Source: a bacterium
GTDB taxonomy: Bacteria; UBP13; UBA5359
DNA length: 14,951 nt
Direction of reading: 5' to 3'
Assembly: GCA_028685295.1 (NCBI GenBank)
Contig: JAQUEL010000047.1
Coordinates: 1 to 14,951 of the forward strand
Positions within the stretch are counted from its first letter, which is position 1; each line of letters begins with the position of its first letter. The notes under the pieces are model-generated. The model did not search any database. It was not told where the DNA came from and saw nothing but the letters and a program-made list of their open reading frames with translations. Of the stretch, positions 1 through 7,239 are shown one piece after another. The position numbers and the translations under genes are program-made.

Positions 1-2
1 AT

Positions 3-515
3 AATCAACAATCGGCAACTCTATCTACAGGGCATCTTCCCAGGGTAGGCATGGGGTATGACAGCCATAGGCTGGTTGCAGGGCGCCCGTTAATTCTGGG
101 AGGCATTACCGTTCCTCATGTTATGGGTTTACAGGGGCATTCAGATGCAGATGTACTGCTTCATGCCCTGATAGATGCTCTGCTGGGTGCTGCCGGAGAG
201 GGTGACATCGGGGGATTCTTTCCTGATACCGATCCACGCTGGCATGGCGCCGACAGTGCCGAGCTGCTGTTGCAGGTGCGCTCGTTAATAGGAGAACGCG
301 GTTTTCATCTGGCCAATGCCGATATGACGGTGGTAGCACAGGCACCGCGACTGGCTCCTTATATTCCTCATATGCGCGAGCGCATTGCCGGGGTTATGAT
401 GACGGATATAGGGAATATAAATATAAAGGCAAAGACTGCCGAAGGCATGGGGCCTATCGGTAATGGCGAAGGCATGGAGGCCTATGCGGTTGTTCTGATA
501 GAACGTTCCGGATGA
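3..515 (+). CDS. ispF: 2-C-methyl-D-erythritol 2,4-cyclodiphosphate synthase domain (IspF), 5' end outside window
   Basis: IspF cyclises CDP-methylerythritol 2-phosphate to methylerythritol cyclodiphosphate, releasing CMP, in the non-mevalonate isoprenoid pathway. Seen: the N-terminal metal motif GYDSHRL (Asp and His ligands), GHSDADVLLHALIDALLGAA with the third metal His, FPDTDPRWHGADS, and the closing KTAEGMGPIGNGEGMEAYAV block. The first ATG (51) lies inside the conserved RVGxGYDxH strand. The frame stays open to the left edge and reads LPRVGMGYD, with no ATG, GTG or TTG between positions 3 and 50. A start at 51 would remove the first beta strand and has no convincing ribosome site. I infer that the protein begins outside the window, either as plain IspF with an N-terminal extension or as an IspD-IspF fusion. 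The usual GRGEG is GNGEG here, replacing an Arg I recall as conserved. The family call is very sure; the start is unknown. Confidence 0.93.
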   Translation, partial: NQQSATLSTGHLPRVGMGYDSHRLVAGRPLILGGITVPHVMGLQGHSDADVLLHALIDALLGAAGEGDIGGFFPDTDPRWHGADSAELLLQVRSLIGERGFHLANADMTVVAQAPRLAPYIPHMRERIAGVMMTDIGNINIKAKTAEGMGPIGNGEGMEAYAVVLIERSG

Positions 516-589
516 TCGGAGGCCGTTTTTCAGCTCCAGGCTCTTAATATATAAAGAGGCTTGAGCGTATAAAAAAGGAGGTAACGTTG

Positions 590-1159
590 ATGCAGATTGT
601 AATCAAGGGAAGAAATATGGAGATGACCAGTGCCTTAAGAGAATATGCCGAAAGAAAGGTGCGCCCCCTGGAACGTCATTTTGGCAATATCATGGAAGTA
701 CAGGTTATTATGAGCATCAACAAGAACCCCAGCGTAGAGCGCAATCAGGACGTGGAGTTGTCTGCTCTGGTCAATGGTGTGTTCATGGGTGTGGAAGAGC
801 ATGATAACGATATGTACAGGGCCATTGATAAAGCGGTTGATAAACTTAGTCGCCAGGTGAACAAATATAAGGAAAGAATACAGGAAAAGGCTGATATGAA
901 GTATACCCAGGCCATGAGTATGGCTGGGGAGATGCTTAAGGATAGGGAGGAGGAAGAAGAGGAGGCGTTACAGGCTCGACCGCAGCAAATAGTAAAGCGC
1001 AAGAGCTTTCTGCTTAAGCCGATGTTCCCTGAAGATGCCGCCATTCAGATGGAGGAGCTCGGCCATGCCTTCTTTGTTTTTCGTAATGCCGAGACAGAGA
1101 GCATAAATGTTATTTATAGACGTCGGGATGGTGACTATGGTCTGATCGAGACCCGGTGA
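590..1159 (+). CDS. hpf: Long-form ribosome hibernation promoting factor
   Basis: This 189-residue protein is of the long HPF type, which binds the 30S subunit and pairs 70S ribosomes into inactive 100S dimers in stationary phase. The N-terminal S30AE domain (about residues 1-100) begins MQIVIKGRNMEMTSALREYA and carries the usual basic helix region with KVRPLERHF. An acidic linker rich in Glu (near residues 120-128) follows, then the C-terminal dimerisation domain (about residues 135-189) with SFLLKPMFPEDAAIQMEELG and FFVFRNAETESINVIYRR. The start is the ATG at 590, because AAGGAGGT at 575-582 gives a 7-nt gap; the TTG 3 nt upstream would leave only 4. It follows ispF by 74 bp, and its stop lies 9 nt before the kinase ATG. 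Long HPF is normal for Firmicutes, but I more often recall it near secA than between ispF and gltX. Confidence 0.95.
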   Translation: MQIVIKGRNMEMTSALREYAERKVRPLERHFGNIMEVQVIMSINKNPSVERNQDVELSALVNGVFMGVEEHDNDMYRAIDKAVDKLSRQVNKYKERIQEKADMKYTQAMSMAGEMLKDREEEEEEALQARPQQIVKRKSFLLKPMFPEDAAIQMEELGHAFFVFRNAETESINVIYRRRDGDYGLIETR

Positions 1160-1168
1160 GCAGAGTCG

Positions 1169-2125
1169 ATGATACTAACCGTCACCCTGAATCCTGCCTT
1201 GGATAAAACTCTCCTGATCGATAGCTTGAAGGTGCATGATACCAACCGTATCAGATCGCTGGAGATTGATCCCGGAGGCAAAGGTATAAATGTTTCGCGG
1301 TTGTTGAAGGAACTAGGCACTTCAACCGTGGCATCCGGTTTTATTGGAGGAGATGCAGGACGATATATCGAGAGTTGCCTGCATCGACAGGCTGTAAGGA
1401 CGGAGTTTGTTGAAATAAAGGGCGTTACCCGTACCAATATAGCCGTAGTTGAGAAAGAGATAGAGGCCCCGCCTACGACCTTTAATGAAACCGGCCCCGA
1501 TATTTCAGCTGTAGAATTAGAGGAGCTGGAGCGCCGGTTGAGCACTTTGATGCATGAGGCCGATATGGTAGCTATAGGAGGCAGTCTGCCTCCGGGTGTT
1601 CCCAATGAAACTTATGCTCGTTTTATTAGATTAGCTGCCGATTGCCGGGCTATGACCGTGCTGGACGCCGAAGGAACTCCTTTCAATCTGGGAGTGGAGG
1701 CCGGCCCTACCATGATTAAGCCTAATTTGCGTGAGGCAGAGCGCATAACAGGCAGGAGGCTAAAGAGTGAGAGCGATATTCTTCTTGCCGCCAGAGAGCT
1801 GCAGCGCCGAGGAGTGAAAATAGTGGTTATTTCGATGGGAGCACGGGGGGCTATCGCCGTCGATGACAAGGCATGGAAAGCTACGCCGCCGCGAGTAGAA
1901 TCCTTTAGTACCATTGGATCGGGAGATTCCATGATTGCCGGCATTTTGTACGGATTGATGCGTGGTGAAACTTTTGCTGAAGCATTGTCTTGGGGAAGTG
2001 CTGCAGGAGCAGCCACTGCCGCTACACCGGGAACGGCAGTGGGCAGTTTAGAGGATATACGGAAGCTGAAGCCTGCCGTAAAGGTGGAGCAATTACTATT
2101 GGAGAATGATTGTGAAAACCGATAA
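1169..2125 (+). CDS. PfkB-family hexose-phosphate kinase (1-phosphofructokinase type)
   Basis: This 318-residue cytosolic sugar-phosphate kinase belongs to the FruK/LacC/PfkB branch of the ribokinase superfamily. The N terminus MILTVTLNPALDKTL is the branch signature. GGKGINVSR (G36 onward) is the first PfkB signature, GGSLPPGVP lies mid-protein, KPNLREAE is present, and IGSGDSMIAG near residues 249-258 is the second signature, with D253 as the expected catalytic base. The length matches the family. The substrate (fructose 1-phosphate, tagatose 6-phosphate or fructose 6-phosphate) cannot be decided from sequence, and no fru regulator or PTS gene is nearby, so a classical fructose operon is not supported. 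It starts at ATG 1169 with a weak GGTGAG overlapping the hpf stop, which suggests translational coupling. Its last 14 nt overlap gltX. Confidence 0.9.
   Translation: MILTVTLNPALDKTLLIDSLKVHDTNRIRSLEIDPGGKGINVSRLLKELGTSTVASGFIGGDAGRYIESCLHRQAVRTEFVEIKGVTRTNIAVVEKEIEAPPTTFNETGPDISAVELEELERRLSTLMHEADMVAIGGSLPPGVPNETYARFIRLAADCRAMTVLDAEGTPFNLGVEAGPTMIKPNLREAERITGRRLKSESDILLAARELQRRGVKIVVISMGARGAIAVDDKAWKATPPRVESFSTIGSGDSMIAGILYGLMRGETFAEALSWGSAAGAATAATPGTAVGSLEDIRKLKPAVKVEQLLLENDCENR
2101..2104 (+). promoter_or_regulatory. Ribosome binding site deciding the gltX start
   Basis: GGAG lies inside the end of the kinase gene. It is 7 nt before a GTG at 2112 but only 1 nt before the ATG at 2106, so the GTG is the better-supported gltX start. 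The in-frame ATG at 2139 has no purine-rich site before it. Confidence 0.55.
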
Positions 2126-3632
2126 GCAAGTTATAAATATGAGGCATAATTCTCAAAGAGCGAGGGTACGTTTTGCACCGGCGCCGACGGGTTATCTGCA
2201 TGTTGGCAGCGCCAGAACAGCTCTTTTCAACTGGTTGTTCGCCAGAGCCAATGGCGGAGATATGATTCTCAGGATAGAAGATACGGATGTAGAACGGTCC
2301 GCCGCCGCCTATGAAGAAGATATTCTGGCAGGCTTACGCTGGCTGGGACTGGACTGGGACGAGGGACCCGATATGGGGGGGCCGCATGTGCCGTATCGAC
2401 AATCTGAACGTGACGATCTTTATATTCGTCTTGTAATGGATTTGATAGAGCGCGGTGAAGCATATTATTGCTTCTGCAGCGAGGAAGAACTGGCTGCCCG
2501 GCGAGAGGCTATGTTAGCCGCCGGCAAGACGCCGCGTTATGATAATTCTTGCCGGGCACTAAGCCGCGAAGAGGTGGAACGCCGCTTGAATGATGGCTGT
2601 ATTCCGGCTGTACGCTATCGAGTGGAGCCGTCTAAAGAGCGGGATGCGGAATACGGGATACGAAATAATGAATATCATGAATGTGTGGTAAAAGATCTGA
2701 TAAAGGGAGAGGTCAGCTTTCGCCTGGATGAAATAGGTGATTTTATCATCATGAAATCAGGTCTTAAACCGGCATTTATCTTTGCCGGCGTGGTGGATGA
2801 TGCCCTGATGGGGATAACCCATGTTATCAGAGGAGAGGATCACCTTTCCAATACACCGCGACAAATACTTCTTTACAGGGCCTTGGGCTTCGGGTTGCCG
2901 CAGTTTGCGCATATACCCCTCATTCTTGGCTCGGATCGCTCCAAGCTGAGCAAGCGACATGGAGCAACTTCCATTATTCAATTCCGCGAGGAGGGCTATC
3001 TGCCGGAAGCCTTTTTCAATTATCTCTCTTTGTTGGGATGGTCTCCGTCTGAGACGGATCTGGAAATACTCCCCCGCCAAAAAGTGGTTGAGGATTTCAG
3101 TTTGAAACGTATCTCCAGCAGCCCGGCTGTTTTTGATACGGATAAGCTGAAATGGATGAATGGGCAATATATAAAACAGGCCCCGGCACATTATCTGCTG
3201 GAATTGGCCCTGCCTTATCTGCATCAGGCCGGGCTGATGGCAGCTGATGACAGCCAGTTCACGGAGGATTGGCTGTTAGATCTGGTGGAACTGGTGCGTA
3301 CCTCCATCGATCTTATCAGCCGGATACCGGATGAAGTTTCTTTCCTCTTTACCTCTATGCCGGAGATGACGGCTGAGGCTGAGGAAATTCTGGCCATGGA
3401 AGCATCACGGACAGCCCTTAATGCCTGTATGAGCGCCTTCGCAAGACATGAAGAGTTACAATATGATATTATAAAGTCTGATTTGGATGATATCGTTGCT
3501 GCTACCGGTCTGAAGAAGAGACAACTTTTTCAGCCACTCAGGGCAGCTTTGACCGGGCGTGTGCACGGTCCGGAATTGGTGCGTATCATCGCCCTTCTGG
3601 GACGTGACCGGGTGCTGCAGCGGCTGAAGTAA
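2112..3632 (+). CDS. gltX: Glutamyl-tRNA synthetase
   Basis: This class I aminoacyl-tRNA synthetase charges tRNA-Glu. In many Firmicutes that lack GlnRS it also mischarges tRNA-Gln for the GatCAB amidotransferase; that wider role is family knowledge, not shown here. Seen: RFAPAPTGYLHVGSARTALF with the HIGH-class motif as HVGS (H30 from the GTG start), the ITHVIRGEDHLSNTPRQ block, SKLSKRHGA as the KMSKS-class loop near residue 278, and the helical anticodon-binding C-terminal half ending in LTGRVHGPEL. The length of 506 residues is slightly longer than usual because of about 10 residues before the first conserved segment. The GTG at 2112 was chosen for its ribosome site; ATG 2139 would also give a plausible protein. 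The 14-nt overlap with the upstream kinase implies coupled translation. Confidence 0.96.
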   Translation: MKTDKQVINMRHNSQRARVRFAPAPTGYLHVGSARTALFNWLFARANGGDMILRIEDTDVERSAAAYEEDILAGLRWLGLDWDEGPDMGGPHVPYRQSERDDLYIRLVMDLIERGEAYYCFCSEEELAARREAMLAAGKTPRYDNSCRALSREEVERRLNDGCIPAVRYRVEPSKERDAEYGIRNNEYHECVVKDLIKGEVSFRLDEIGDFIIMKSGLKPAFIFAGVVDDALMGITHVIRGEDHLSNTPRQILLYRALGFGLPQFAHIPLILGSDRSKLSKRHGATSIIQFREEGYLPEAFFNYLSLLGWSPSETDLEILPRQKVVEDFSLKRISSSPAVFDTDKLKWMNGQYIKQAPAHYLLELALPYLHQAGLMAADDSQFTEDWLLDLVELVRTSIDLISRIPDEVSFLFTSMPEMTAEAEEILAMEASRTALNACMSAFARHEELQYDIIKSDLDDIVAATGLKKRQLFQPLRAALTGRVHGPELVRIIALLGRDRVLQRLK

Positions 3633-3640
3633 GAGAGCGC

Positions 3641-3684
3641 CATTCTTCGAACGCTAAATATCAACACCGGACCTTCGAAGAATG
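3641..3684 (+). repeat. Perfect 11-bp inverted repeat upstream of cysE
   Basis: CATTCTTCGAA at 3641-3651 is matched exactly by its reverse complement TTCGAAGAATG at 3674-3684, with a 22-nt spacer. The repeat fills most of the gltX-cysE gap, and its right arm ends 3 nt before the AAGGAG at 3688-3693. As DNA it could be a dimeric operator; as RNA it could fold into a hairpin next to the cysE ribosome site. No U-run follows, so a simple terminator is unlikely. I see no T-box consensus here. Confidence 0.7.
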
Positions 3685-3706
3685 AAGAAGGAGAACGTAA
3701 AGGGGG

Positions 3707-4405
3707 GTGAAGGCGATATTGGATACTATAAAAGCTGATATACAGGCGGTCTTTGAACGTGACCCCGCCGCACGCAATATTATAGAAGTATTGACCTATC
3801 CAGGCTTGCATGCCATACTCTGGCATCGGATTGCTCATCGCCTGTGGCGTTGGCGTGTGCCGCTGATCCCTCGCTTGATCTCACAGGTATCCCGTTTCTT
3901 TACGGGTATAGAGATACATCCGGGGGCCGTTATCGGTCGCAGCTTCTTTATAGACCATGGCATGGGTACTGTTATCGGTGAAACCACTGAGATAGGAGAT
4001 AATGTAACCCTTTACCAGGGCGTCACTCTGGGTGGAACCGGTAAGGAAAAGGGGAAACGTCATCCTACTATAGGCAATAATGTCATGATCAGTACCGGGG
4101 CCAAAGTTCTAGGCTCCATAACCGTAGGCGATAATGCCAAGGTGGGGGCTAATGCTGTAGTTGTCAAACCTGTGCCGGCTAATTGCACTGTGGTCGGTGT
4201 TCCCGGCCGCGTAGTAGTACAGGGAGGCAGACGTGTTGTCGAAGCACTGGAACACGGCAATCTGCCCGATCCGGAAGCGCAGATGTTCCATTGCCTATTG
4301 AAGAAGGTAGAAGCTCTGGAACACCGTATAGAAGAGTTGCAGGATGGAAAAGAGCAGTCTGCTGCATTGCAAGGCTGTGAGCAAGAGCATAAAGTCAATA
4401 AATAA
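3707..4405 (+). CDS. cysE: Serine O-acetyltransferase
   Basis: CysE acetylates serine with acetyl-CoA to O-acetylserine, the first step of cysteine synthesis. It is a left-handed beta-helix trimer-type enzyme. Seen: a short N-terminal helical part ([17 protein letters not shown], then [15 protein letters not shown]), [19 protein letters not shown], the [10 protein letters not shown] active-site turn, and [19 protein letters not shown] followed by hexapeptide repeats ([20 protein letters not shown]). At 232 residues it is the short Firmicutes form. The last 40 or so residues are charged and helix-prone ([17 protein letters not shown]). The GTG at 3707 follows a G-run directly and lies 13 nt from AAGGAG (3688-3693); a TTG at 3719, better spaced from the G-run, is an alternative start. 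Lying between gltX and cysS, it links cysteine synthesis with cysteine tRNA charging. Confidence 0.95.
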   Translation: MKAILDTIKADIQAVFERDPAARNIIEVLTYPGLHAILWHRIAHRLWRWRVPLIPRLISQVSRFFTGIEIHPGAVIGRSFFIDHGMGTVIGETTEIGDNVTLYQGVTLGGTGKEKGKRHPTIGNNVMISTGAKVLGSITVGDNAKVGANAVVVKPVPANCTVVGVPGRVVVQGGRRVVEALEHGNLPDPEAQMFHCLLKKVEALEHRIEELQDGKEQSAALQGCEQEHKVNK

Positions 4406-4424
4406 GGACTGAAATTATAAAAAT

Positions 4425-4439
4425 ATGGGCTGAGCCCAT
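4425..4439 (+). other. Small hairpin between cysE and cysS
   Basis: ATGGGC, loop TGA, GCCCAT is a perfect 6-bp stem with a 3-nt loop, 20 nt after the cysE stop and 34 nt before the cysS start. No U-run follows, so it is not a convincing terminator. It might stabilise or process the message between the two genes. Confidence 0.4.
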
Positions 4440-4473
4440 GGACCTGAATGCATAAATACTGAGGAGGTGGCTG

Positions 4474-5919
4474 ATGCCGCTGCGTCTTTATAACACTATG
4501 ACCGGGCGGAAAGAGGAGTTAGTTCCCGCTCGTCCAGGTTCTATTTCCATGTATGTATGCGGTGTGACGCCGTATGATTATTCCCATTTGGGACATGCTC
4601 GGGCATATGTAACGTTCGACGTGGTAAAGCGTTATTTACAGTACTCAGGGTATGAAGTCTACCATGTTCAGAATTTTACTGATATCGATGACAAGATCAT
4701 CAAGCGTGCTACGCAGGAGGGCATAGATGCCGGTACACTGGCACAGCGCTATATAGATGCCTATTTTGAGGATATGGATGCTTTAGGGATCATCAGAGCA
4801 TCCGTCTATCCCCGGGTTACAGAGCATATCGACGCTGTGGTGGAGATGGTGGCTGTACTCCAGCAGAAGAGTTATGCCTATGAGGTGGATGGCGACGTTT
4901 ATTTTGACGTGGCGCGTTTTAAAGAATATGGCGCTCTATCCGGCAGAGATCTGGAGGAAATGAGGGCCGGGGCCCGGGTAGAAATCAATGAACTTAAGCA
5001 CAGCCCCCTGGATTTTGTTCTTTGGAAGAGGGCCAAGGATGGCGAGCCTGCCTGGCAGAGCCCGTGGGGGCCGGGGCGCCCCGGCTGGCATATAGAATGC
5101 TCCGCCATGTCGCTCAAATATCTTGGCTGCGGTTTCGATATTCACGGTGGAGGGCAGGATTTGATCTTCCCGCACCATGAAAATGAGATCGCCCAGTCCG
5201 AGGCATATGCCGGTTGCAGTCCCTTTGCTCGCTATTGGATGCATAATGGCTTTGTCACCATAGATAAAGAGAAGATGTCCAAATCCCTGGGTAATTTCTT
5301 TACTATACGTCAGATATTGGAACGATATGAGGCAGAAGTAGTACGTTACTATCTCGTTTCCGTTCACTACCGCAGCCCTATAGATTTCAGTGATGAGCGT
5401 TTGGAAGAGGCTAAGCGTGCCTTGGAGCGTTTGCGTCAGACCAGGAATAATCTGACCCGTGCCCTGCTTGCTGCTCGATCCATGCCTGAATTGCAGCCGG
5501 TACCGGATTTTGGACAGGATCAGCCTCTGGAAAGGTTAACCTCTTTGCAGAAGGCTTTCAATGCCGCTATGGATGACGATTTCAATACCGCCGGCGCACT
5601 GGCGGCGCTGCATAGCCTGGCCGGTGAGGCCAATCGTGTGCTGGCCGATCCCAATCCGGCCGAAATGCCCGGAGCGACTATTCTTTTGCAAAGCCTGCTG
5701 GACAGCATGCATCACATGGGAGATCTGCTGGGCATATTGCGTGAAGAGACCGGAATAACGGGTATGACGGAAGAACTGATGGATTTACTGATTGAGGTTA
5801 GAAAAGAGTTGCGGACACGTAAACTCTGGGATCTCTCCGATCTGCTGCGAGACCGCTTACAGAACATGGGCATTGCTTTGGAGGATCGGCCGGAAGGCAC
5901 CATCTGGAGAAAGCTTTAA
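4474..5919 (+). CDS. cysS: Cysteinyl-tRNA synthetase
   Basis: This class I synthetase attaches cysteine to tRNA-Cys. Its 481 residues match the family length. Seen: MYVCGVTPYDYSHLGHARAY with the zinc ligand C29 and the HIGH-class motif HLGH at 38-41. HIECSAMS supplies C209, and FPHHENEIAQ supplies H234 and E238, completing the zinc site at the positions I recall for the E. coli enzyme. KEKMSKSLGNF carries KMSKS at 267-271. The C-terminal half has the helical DALR-type region (FNAAMDDDFNTAGALAALH) and the short terminal domain ending GTIWRKL. A GAGGAGGT ribosome site lies 8 nt or so before the ATG. It comes 68 bp after cysE, with a small hairpin in between, and 1 nt before rlmB. The mrnC gene often found next to cysS in Firmicutes is not here. 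Confidence 0.97.
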   Translation: MPLRLYNTMTGRKEELVPARPGSISMYVCGVTPYDYSHLGHARAYVTFDVVKRYLQYSGYEVYHVQNFTDIDDKIIKRATQEGIDAGTLAQRYIDAYFEDMDALGIIRASVYPRVTEHIDAVVEMVAVLQQKSYAYEVDGDVYFDVARFKEYGALSGRDLEEMRAGARVEINELKHSPLDFVLWKRAKDGEPAWQSPWGPGRPGWHIECSAMSLKYLGCGFDIHGGGQDLIFPHHENEIAQSEAYAGCSPFARYWMHNGFVTIDKEKMSKSLGNFFTIRQILERYEAEVVRYYLVSVHYRSPIDFSDERLEEAKRALERLRQTRNNLTRALLAARSMPELQPVPDFGQDQPLERLTSLQKAFNAAMDDDFNTAGALAALHSLAGEANRVLADPNPAEMPGATILLQSLLDSMHHMGDLLGILREETGITGMTEELMDLLIEVRKELRTRKLWDLSDLLRDRLQNMGIALEDRPEGTIWRKL

Positions 5920-5920
5920 G

Positions 5921-6658
5921 ATGAATTATGCAGCTGGACGCAATGCCGTCAATGAGGCTTTGAAGGCCGGGCATGCTATTGAAAAGATATTGGTTGCCAA
6001 AGGCTCCCTGAGAGGGGAGACTTTCCGTCGCCTGGTAGAACAGGCCCGGCAAACAGGAACCTACGTGCAGGAGACGGATCGCGCCAAGCTGGACGAGATT
6101 ACCTCCCGGCATCAGGGCATAATTGCCATTCTTGCCGCCTGGGAGTATACGGAACTGGAAGATATTCTGGCTCGAGCCAACCGAGACGGACATCAGCCGT
6201 TGCTGGTAATCCTGAATGAAGTCAACGACCCTGGGAATCTGGGCGCTGTCATGCGCTCTGCCGAGGCTGCCGGCGCCGACGGCATCATTATTCCCAAACG
6301 CCGCTCTGCAGGATTGACGGCGGCGGTAGCCAGGAGTTCGGCCGGCGCCATAGAGTATATGCCGGTAGCCCGTGTCGGCAATCTGGTGTCCGCTATGCGC
6401 CGTATCAAGGAAACCGGCATCTGGATAGCCGGGGCTGAGGCCGATGCATCCAGCCTTTATTATGAAGCCGATCTCAACATCCCTCTTGCCCTGACCCTGG
6501 GCGGCGAGTCCAGGGGCCTGGGGCGTCTGGTTCGTCAGGAATGCGATCTTCTTGTTCGCATACCTCTATTGGGCCGTATATCCTCCCTCAACGTCTCGGC
6601 CGCAGCCGCTGTTCTGCTCTTCGAAGCTGTCAGGCAAAGATCCTCCATGCGTAAATAG
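5921..6658 (+). CDS. rlmB: 23S rRNA 2'-O-methyltransferase of the TrmH/SpoU family (RlmB-like)
   Basis: This 245-residue SPOUT methyltransferase uses S-adenosylmethionine; RlmB methylates the ribose of G2251 in 23S rRNA. The N-terminal RNA-binding domain (about 1-75) starts MNYAAGRNAVNEALKAG and includes EITSRHQGI. The trefoil-knot domain has motif 1 (NDPGNLGAVMRSAEAAGADG, near residue 101), motif 2 (TLGGESRGLGRLV, near 192) and motif 3 (SSLNVSAAAAVLLFEA, from 221). The ATG at 5921 was chosen over the longer upstream frame because it sits 1 nt after the cysS stop, has GGAG at 5906-5909, and begins with the family's usual first residues. The rlmB assignment over other TrmH paralogues (such as YsgA) rests on length and on the conserved position after cysS. 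Confidence 0.9.
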   Translation: MNYAAGRNAVNEALKAGHAIEKILVAKGSLRGETFRRLVEQARQTGTYVQETDRAKLDEITSRHQGIIAILAAWEYTELEDILARANRDGHQPLLVILNEVNDPGNLGAVMRSAEAAGADGIIIPKRRSAGLTAAVARSSAGAIEYMPVARVGNLVSAMRRIKETGIWIAGAEADASSLYYEADLNIPLALTLGGESRGLGRLVRQECDLLVRIPLLGRISSLNVSAAAAVLLFEAVRQRSSMRK

Positions 6659-6782
6659 TCCAAATAGATGCTCGTTTTTAGTATTGTTAATGATGTAAAA
6701 AGCGATAAAATGTAGATATGAAGGAAAACTAGCTTGAAAATCACAAATACCAATTCCTGAGTTTCTGCTATATTTATCATAA

Positions 6783-7071
6783 TCAGGCTTGTCGTCGCTT
6801 TTTCGGCCCGATTATTTCCCGGCTATCGAAGAACATCTGCAACGTAGCTACGAACGGTACCACAGCGGAGCCGAGCTGGGCAGAATCCTGGCAGAAGCTG
6901 ATATGCACCGGGTTGTGCTGCAACATGAGGAAACTGCTCCAAGTTTAGGCGTTCATCAAGGCACCTAAAGAGGTGGAGGCCATGTGGGGTACAGGAGTAT
7001 CCCGCATGGATATCGGGACTATGGTAAGTGCTTCGGGCAAGGAAAAGTTCTGGAAACGCCGGCCGGCGTAG
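6783..7071 (+). pseudogene. Frameshifted coding remnant of unknown family
   Basis: Two adjoining frames look coding-like but do not join. The first (6783-6968) reads PDYFPAIEEHLQRSYERYHS and then GAELGRILAEADMHRVVLQH before a stop at 6966. The second, in another frame, has a stop at 6946 and then reads AFIKAPKEVEAMWGTGVSR, MDIGTMVSASGKEKFWKRR to a TAG at 7069. Both are amphipathic, have many G-first codons and are more GC-rich than the flanking AT-rich DNA. A single indel near 6940-6950 would merge them into one reading of about 95 codons without a start. I do not recognise the family. It does not resemble YacP or MrnC, which are often in this neighbourhood. An alternative is a real 29-residue peptide from ATG 6982 behind GAGGTGGAGG. 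Confidence 0.4.
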
Positions 7072-7210
7072 GGGTACATGTCGGAGGGCGTGTTTTCACG
7101 TCGCATCTCTCAAACCAGTGCCTTAGCGCCTAAACCTGCAAACGTGTCTAGAGGTCCAAAGAGACCCAAATCCATTTTACAGGTAATGTTACGACCGCTG
7201 AAAATCCCTA

Positions 7211-7239
7211 TTGACCATTGCTTCTCATACGCATATAAT
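7211..7239 (+). promoter_or_regulatory. Predicted vegetative (sigma-A type) promoter of sigH
   Basis: TTGACC at 7211-7216, a 17-nt spacer and a perfect TATAAT at 7234-7239 make an 11 of 12 match to the housekeeping consensus. Transcription would begin near 7246 and leave a leader of about 150 nt before the TTG start of sigH. This matches the knowledge that sigH of Bacillus is read from a sigma-A promoter. No repressor site could be identified. Confidence 0.7.

Noticed and set aside
2757-3224. Long minus-strand ORF (155 codons) inside gltX
   Set aside because: Shadow of a confidently identified gene, with no family features of its own.
3633-3706. T-box riboswitch before cysE
   Set aside because: The 74-nt gap is too short for a T-box leader, and the conserved TGGNACCGCG-type element is absent.
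4060-4398. Several overlapping ORFs on both strands in the 3' half of cysE
   Set aside because: They are alternate frames of the hexapeptide-repeat and C-terminal coding region of cysE and carry no recognisable motif.
5792-5920. Longer start for rlmB inside cysS
   Set aside because: It would overlap the cysS end by 128 nt with no ribosome site. The family sequence begins at the ATG at 5921.
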